From Mycobacterium parmense (GTDB taxonomy: Bacteria > Actinomycetota > Actinomycetes > Mycobacteriales > Mycobacteriaceae): a DNA stretch of 64,000 nt. The translations under genes and the position numbers were made by a program. The stretch spans positions 2,604,001 to 2,668,000 of the forward strand of contig NZ_AP022614.1 in NCBI RefSeq assembly GCF_010730575.1. Direction: 5' to 3'. Each line of letters opens with the position of its first letter. The stretch's first letter is position 1. The notes beneath the pieces were generated by a model. It saw only the letters and a list, made by a program, of their open reading frames with translations. It was not told where the DNA came from and did not search any database. Shown piece by piece: positions 56,842-64,000 of the stretch.

Positions 56842-57537
56842 CTAACCGCCGCGCGGCGGCGGATCGAAAACGGCGTTGATGCCCGCCTTGGCGGCCGCGA
56901 CGGCCTGCCTCGGGCCGTCGAGGAAGCGCCGCGCCCATGCCGCGGCGGCGTCGTAGACGTCGTCGGGGGCCACCATCTCGTCGATCAGGCCCAGCGCCAG
57001 CGCCTCCCCGGCGTCGACGAAGCGGCCGCTGAACACCAACTCCTTGGCCCTGCTGGCGCCGGCCGCCCGGGTCAGGCGGGCCAGGGCGCCGCCCGTCGGG
57101 ACCAGGCCGGCCGGGATCTCGGTCGCCCCGACCTTGACGTTGTCGCCGCTGACGCGCCAGTCCGCGGCGAGGGCCAGCGTGAGGCCGGCGCCCAGCGCAT
57201 ACCCGGTGATCGCGGCCACCGTCGGCTTGGGGATGGCGGCCACGGCGTCGACGGCCTCCTGCCGCACCCTGGCGGCCGTCTCGGCTTGGCAGGCCGTCAG
57301 GTTCCGCAGCTCGGGCAGGTCGTCGCCGGCGGAGAAGATCTCGTGGCCGCCGAACAGGATCACCGCGGCCACGTCGTCGCGCCGGCCGAGTTCGCCTGCC
57401 GCGGCGACGATCTCGCGATAAACCTGGCGGGTCATCGCGTTGGCCGGCGGCCTCGACAACAGCAACATCGCCAGGCCGGCGTCCTGCGAACCGTCGCTCA
57501 CCACGACGCTGACGAACTCGCTCACCTGCGCTGTCAC
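56842..57537 (-). CDS. echA17: Enoyl-CoA hydratase/isomerase-family protein
   Basis: The 231-aa crotonase-fold protein starts at GTG 57537, coupled to the NUDIX stop by GTGA. The oxyanion-hole region [11 protein letters not shown] and [15 protein letters not shown] are recognisable. Of the two catalytic glutamates of classical hydratases, the first is replaced (GLTLALAAD instead of a C-E-L motif) while the second may remain in GATEIPAG. It may therefore catalyse an isomerase or other crotonase reaction. Orthologue of Rv3039c. Confidence 0.82.
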   Translation of the reverse strand: MTAQVSEFVSVVVSDGSQDAGLAMLLLSRPPANAMTRQVYREIVAAAGELGRRDDVAAVILFGGHEIFSAGDDLPELRNLTACQAETAARVRQEAVDAVAAIPKPTVAAITGYALGAGLTLALAADWRVSGDNVKVGATEIPAGLVPTGGALARLTRAAGASRAKELVFSGRFVDAGEALALGLIDEMVAPDDVYDAAAAWARRFLDGPRQAVAAAKAGINAVFDPPPRGG

Positions 57538-58364
57538 AGGGGCCACTCCATGGATCCGCCCGACATGCGCGCCCGGTGGTAGCGGTCGGAGTCGAAGAAC
57601 TCGAAAACCCAGTTGTCGCCGCGCTTCTCCAGCAGCGGTTGCACGGGCACGATCTGGCGTTCGACGGCCAGCACGTCGGCGACGGTGCGCCCGGCCAGCG
57701 AATCCAGCTGCGTCCAGGTCGGCGGCAGCAGGATGTTGCGGCCGGCCTCGAAGTCGTCGATGGCGTCCTGCGGCGACGCCCAGCCGGCGCGGTCGGATTC
57801 GGTGTTCTCCCCGTCGGCGCGCTGCCCCTCCGGCAGGGCGCCGACGAAGAAGTAGGTGTCGTAGCGTCGGGTGCGCTCGGCCTCCGGGGTGACCCAGTTG
57901 GCCCACGGCCGCAGCAGATCCGAGCGCAGCACCAGGTTCTCATTGCGCAGGAAGTCGGCGAACGACAGCGAGCGGTTGGCCAGCGCGTGGCGGGATTCGC
58001 GGTAGACGGACGCGTCGCCGACGATGCCGCCGGGTGCCGAACCGGACCGGGCGGCCGGCCCCGCGAACAGCACGCCCGACTCCTCGAAGGTTTCGCGGGC
58101 CGCCGCGCACACCAGCGCCGCGGCCAGGTCGGGGGCGATGCCGAACCGCTGGGCCCACCAGTCCGGCGGCGGCCCGGCCCAGGCGATATCGGCGTTGCGG
58201 TCGCGGTCGTCGACGCCGCCGCCGGGGAACACCATCGTGCCCGGGGCGAACTCCATCTTCGAATGGCGGCGCATCAGGAACACGTCCAAGCCGCCGGGCG
58301 CGTCGCGGACGAGCATCACGGTGGCCGCAGGCCGGGTCGGCAGCGGCTCGAGGGTGGTGTTCAT
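57534..58364 (-). CDS. NUDIX hydrolase (MutT-like, Rv3040c)
   Basis: The 276-aa NUDIX protein starts at ATG 58364 ([20 protein letters not shown]). The domain begins [22 protein letters not shown] and the Nudix helix is [12 protein letters not shown], separated from FPGGG by an insert of about 35 residues. That insert is typical of the longer CoA- or ADP-sugar-type members. The start overlaps the ABC gene stop by 4 bp. Confidence 0.87.
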   Translation of the reverse strand: MNTTLEPLPTRPAATVMLVRDAPGGLDVFLMRRHSKMEFAPGTMVFPGGGVDDRDRNADIAWAGPPPDWWAQRFGIAPDLAAALVCAAARETFEESGVLFAGPAARSGSAPGGIVGDASVYRESRHALANRSLSFADFLRNENLVLRSDLLRPWANWVTPEAERTRRYDTYFFVGALPEGQRADGENTESDRAGWASPQDAIDDFEAGRNILLPPTWTQLDSLAGRTVADVLAVERQIVPVQPLLEKRGDNWVFEFFDSDRYHRARMSGGSMEWPL

Positions 58365-59206
58365 TCCAGCCTCCTGCGGTGGGCGGCGCGGCTGCGGATG
58401 CGCCGCGCGAAATAACGCCCGTCGACGACTTCCAACGCGATCGACTGGCCGAACGCGGCGGACAGGTTCTCGGCCGTCAGGACGTCGGCCAGCAGCCCGG
58501 CGGCCACCACCCGGCCCTCGGAGAGCAGCATGCAATGGCTGAACCCGGGCGGGATCTCCTCGACGTGGTGGGTGACCAGCACCAGCGCCGGCGCGTCGGG
58601 GTCGGCGGCCAGGTCGGTCAGGCGCGCAACCAACTCCTCGCGGCCGCCCAGGTCGAGGCCGGCCGCGGGTTCGTCGAGCAGCAGCAGTTCCGGATCGGTC
58701 ATCAGGGCGCGGGCGATCAGCACCCGTTTGCGCTCGCCTTCGGACAGCGTGCCGTAGGCGCGGTCGGCGAGGTGCTCGGCGCCCAGGCTCTCCAGCATGT
58801 CAACCGCCCGGCGGTAGTCGACCTCGTCGTAGCGCTCCCGCCACCGGCCCAGCACGGCGTAGCCCGCCGAGACGACGAGATCGCGCACCACCTCGTCGAT
58901 GGGGATGCGCTGCGCCAGCGCCGACGAGCTGAGCCCGATGCGCGCCCGCAGCTCCGAGACGTCGACGCGGCCCAGCCGCTCGCCGAGCACGAAGGCGACA
59001 CCGGTCGACGGGTGCTCGGCCGCCGCGGCGATGCGCAGCAGCGACGTCTTTCCGGCGCCGTTGGGGCCGATGATCACCCAGCGTTCGTCGAGTTCGACCG
59101 CCCAGTCCAGCGGCCCGACCAGCACCTGCCCGTTGCGGCGCAGCGACACGTCCCTGAACTCGATCAGCAGATCGGGGTCGGCTGGCTCGCTTCCGTTTTC
59201 GGGCAC
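58361..59206 (-). CDS. ABC transporter ATP-binding protein (Rv3041c)
   Basis: The 281-aa ATPase starts at GTG 59206. Walker A is IIGPNGAGKTSLL, the signature LSEGERKRVLIARAL and Walker B LLLLDEPAAGLD, with switch His in LVTHHVEEIP. No permease is encoded nearby, so it may be an ABC-F/ModF-like soluble ATPase or use a distant partner. Confidence 0.9.
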   Translation of the reverse strand: MPENGSEPADPDLLIEFRDVSLRRNGQVLVGPLDWAVELDERWVIIGPNGAGKTSLLRIAAAAEHPSTGVAFVLGERLGRVDVSELRARIGLSSSALAQRIPIDEVVRDLVVSAGYAVLGRWRERYDEVDYRRAVDMLESLGAEHLADRAYGTLSEGERKRVLIARALMTDPELLLLDEPAAGLDLGGREELVARLTDLAADPDAPALVLVTHHVEEIPPGFSHCMLLSEGRVVAAGLLADVLTAENLSAAFGQSIALEVVDGRYFARRIRSRAAHRRRLE

Positions 59207-59283
59207 CCGACCATCGTGCCGTACGGCGGAATCCGACTTGTCGCGACCCGCTGCGCCCGGGTGCGCCGAGCACCTGACGGTCG

Positions 59284-62293
<3,010 letters not shown>

Positions 62294-62468
62294 CAGCTTC
62301 TCCAAACATCCGGGTCGGACAGGGCCCAAAATCGGTAATGCCCAAAATCTTAGCGGCCGATCATGACGACGTCAGGGTTGGTCCTACAAACTGTCGTAAA
62401 TGGGCCCGCGGCGCGGCGTGTCGGCTCGCCGGGCGGCCGCCGGGCCGGCCGGTGTTAGCGTCGGACGC

Positions 62469-63584
62469 GTGCGTTTCGGGGTGATCCGGCGGGTTTCCGC
62501 GGTGGCGGCGGCGTCGATGTGGGCCGCGGTGTGGGCCACACTGTGCGTGGGCTGCGGCGCCGACCATCCGGGCCCGGCCGGCAGCGCCCCGACGCGGTCG
62601 CTGGTCACCCCCACCACGCAGGTCGCGGGTGCCGGAGTGCTGGGCAACGACCGCCGGCCCGACGAGTCCTGCGGGCGGGACCCCGCCGCGGCCGACCCGG
62701 GACCGCCCACGCGCCAGGTCCCCAACGCGTCGGGATTCACCCCGGACGCGGTGCAGGTCCCCGCCGAGGCGCAGCGCATCGTCGTCCTCTCCGGCGACCA
62801 GCTCGACACCCTGTGCGCGCTCGGCCTGCAGTCGCGGGTGGTGGCCGCCGCCGAGCCCGACGGCGCGGGAGGGCAGCCCTCCTACCTGGGCGCCGCGGTG
62901 CGCGGCCTGGCCGGGGTGGGGACCCGCACCAACCCCGACGTCAAGGGCATCGCGGCGGCACACCCGGACCTGATCCTGGGCTCGGCCGGCCTGACCCCCA
63001 GCCTCTACCCGCAGCTCGCCGCCATCGCTCCCACGGTGTTCACCGGCGCGCCCGGTGCGGCGTGGGAGGACAACGTGCACGAGGTCGGCGCCGCCGTCGC
63101 GCGCGCGGCCGCGGCCGACGCGCTGATCGGCGGCTTCACCAGGCACGCCACCGAAACCGGCGACAGGCATGACGCACCTCACTATCAGGTGTCCGTTGTG
63201 CAATTGACCACCGGCGCACTGCGCGTCTACGGGTCCCGGAACTTCGCCGCCAGCGTGCTGGCCACGGTCGGGGTCGACCGTCCGGCGTCGCAGCGGTTCA
63301 CCGACAAGCCCTACGTCGAGTTCGGTGCCTCCGACGCCGACCTGGCCAAGACGCCGGATTTCTCGGCCGCCGACGCCGACATCGTCTATGTGTCGTGCGC
63401 TTCCCCCGCGGCCGCGCAGCGGGCCGCCACCGTCCTGGACAGCGCTTCGTGGCGCAAGCTGTCCGCCAATCACGACAACAGAGTGTTCGTGGTCAACGAC
63501 GAGATATGGCAGACGGGCGAGGGCCCGGTCGCGGCCGGCGGCGTCGTCGACGACCTGCGCTGGGTCAACGCCCCTATCAATTAG
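62469..63584 (+). CDS. fecB: Periplasmic iron-siderophore-binding-type lipoprotein FecB
   Basis: The 371-aa protein starts at GTG 62469. A signal peptide ends in TLCVGC (Cys29; Cys at -3 makes an unusual lipobox). The mature part is a type III periplasmic-binding fold: RIVVLSGDQLDTLCALGL, HPDLILGSAGLTPS and a long connecting helix. FecB (Rv3044) is linked to iron-siderophore handling and envelope permeability. Divergent from ctaD across 175 bp. Confidence 0.9.
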   Translation: MRFGVIRRVSAVAAASMWAAVWATLCVGCGADHPGPAGSAPTRSLVTPTTQVAGAGVLGNDRRPDESCGRDPAAADPGPPTRQVPNASGFTPDAVQVPAEAQRIVVLSGDQLDTLCALGLQSRVVAAAEPDGAGGQPSYLGAAVRGLAGVGTRTNPDVKGIAAAHPDLILGSAGLTPSLYPQLAAIAPTVFTGAPGAAWEDNVHEVGAAVARAAAADALIGGFTRHATETGDRHDAPHYQVSVVQLTTGALRVYGSRNFAASVLATVGVDRPASQRFTDKPYVEFGASDADLAKTPDFSAADADIVYVSCASPAAAQRAATVLDSASWRKLSANHDNRVFVVNDEIWQTGEGPVAAGGVVDDLRWVNAPIN

Positions 63585-63624
63585 CCCTAAGCTGAACAGG
63601 GGCCGCCTGGCCTCAGAACATTAC

Positions 63625-63634
63625 CTTAGCTAAG
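63625..63634. promoter_or_regulatory. Palindrome CTTAGCTAAG upstream of adhC
   Basis: A perfect 10-bp dyad 36 bp before adhC. It resembles half of an iron box but lacks the IdeR consensus (TTAGGNTANNCTAA-type), so it is recorded only as a possible operator. Confidence 0.3.
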
Positions 63635-63670
63635 CTTTTGGCGACGCAACGACAGCGAAGAGGGATATTG

Positions 63671-64000
63671 ATGCGCACCGTTTCCGCTTATGCCGCCACG
63701 TCGGCCACCGCACCACTGACCAAGACCACCATCGAGCGCCGGGACCCGGGCCCGCGCGACGTCGCGATCGACATCAAGTTCGCCGGCATCTGCCACTCCG
63801 ACATCCACACCGCCAAGGGCGAATGGGGCACGCCGAACTACCCCGTGGTCGTGGGCCACGAGATCGCCGGCGTCGTGACCGAGGTCGGCTCCGAGGTCAC
63901 CAAGCACAAGGTGGGCGACCACGTCGGGGTGGGCTGCATGGTCAACTCGTGCGGCGAGTGCAGCTCCTGCCGCGCCGGGCTCGAGCAGTACTGCAAACGC
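63671..64000 (+). CDS. adhC: Zinc-dependent alcohol dehydrogenase AdhC (5' part)
   Basis: The first 110 codons of the gene are present; it runs off the window. ATG 63671 follows GAGGG. Catalytic zinc ligands are in [10 protein letters not shown] and VGHEIAG, and the structural zinc lobe begins [17 protein letters not shown]. This matches the cinnamyl-alcohol-dehydrogenase-like NADP-dependent AdhC (Rv3045), which reduces aldehydes. Confidence 0.94.
   Translation, partial: MRTVSAYAATSATAPLTKTTIERRDPGPRDVAIDIKFAGICHSDIHTAKGEWGTPNYPVVVGHEIAGVVTEVGSEVTKHKVGDHVGVGCMVNSCGECSSCRAGLEQYCKR

Noticed and set aside
63625..63634. IdeR iron box before adhC next to fecB
   Set aside because: CTTAGCTAAG is palindromic but does not match the 19-bp IdeR consensus.

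Overview
This is a 64 kb, very GC-rich stretch of chromosome from a pigmented, probably slow-growing, non-tuberculous Mycobacterium. Gene content and order follow M. tuberculosis Rv3006 (lppZ) to Rv3045 (adhC) almost gene for gene, and the proteins are mycobacterial throughout (LppZ, LpqA, SerB2, CtaD, FecB, the methylglucose lipopolysaccharide genes). Many GTG/TTG starts and 4-bp ATGA/GTGA overlaps are present. No rRNA, tRNA, CRISPR array, insertion sequence or prophage was seen. The species cannot be fixed from the sequence alone.

Layout. (a) 0.1-10.9 kb: lppZ; gatC-gatA-pfkA-gatB (minus strand) with a 55-bp minisatellite between pfkA and gatB; an ACT-domain protein; ligA; a MetE-like protein; lpqA. 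(b) 10.9-16.4 kb: where M. tuberculosis carries Rv3017c-Rv3023c (ESX/PPE/IS genes), this genome has a tiny secreted protein, a histidine kinase and response regulator flanking a polytopic membrane protein, and an MFS transporter. (c) 16.4-24.4 kb: mnmA-iscS, an OlsB/OlsA-like acyltransferase pair, an FeS-type photolyase/cryptochrome with an SRPBCC protein, and the two ETF subunits. (d) 24.6-28.4 kb: start of the methylglucose lipopolysaccharide (MGLP) locus (methyltransferase, GH57 branching enzyme, GT4). (e) 28.4-51.8 kb: a roughly 23 kb block with no counterpart at this place in M. tuberculosis, splitting the MGLP locus. It holds a complete aromatic-carotenoid pathway: crtE-crtI-crtB-crtYc-crtYd-methyltransferase-crtU-Rieske-DUF2784. 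It also holds an AveC-like/TetR/P450 module, a LapA-like protein, an NAD(P)-binding protein, a second MarR, a UGT-type glycosyltransferase, type 2 IPP isomerase, an MmpL transporter, TspO and a CPD photolyase. (f) 51.8-64 kb: the MGLP-linked and following genes resume (Rv3034c-Rv3045 homologues).

How it fits together. Fni and CrtE supply isoprenoid precursor, and CrtB/CrtI/CrtYc/CrtYd/CrtU make a beta-carotene to isorenieratene type pigment. The Rieske enzyme, P450, methyltransferase and glycosyltransferase could decorate it, and MmpL and TspO are membrane partners. Photolyases and the other stress-type genes suggest a light or oxidative-stress response. The strongest new signal is a 29-bp dyad, TTCAGT-N3-TTAA-N3-TTAA-N3-ACTGAA. 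It occurs three times with exact spacing: twice between marR and crtE, and once between fni and mmpL 17 kb away. A degenerate fourth copy precedes the 43 kb operon. Two paralogous MarR proteins with nearly identical recognition helices are encoded in the block and are the obvious candidates to read it.
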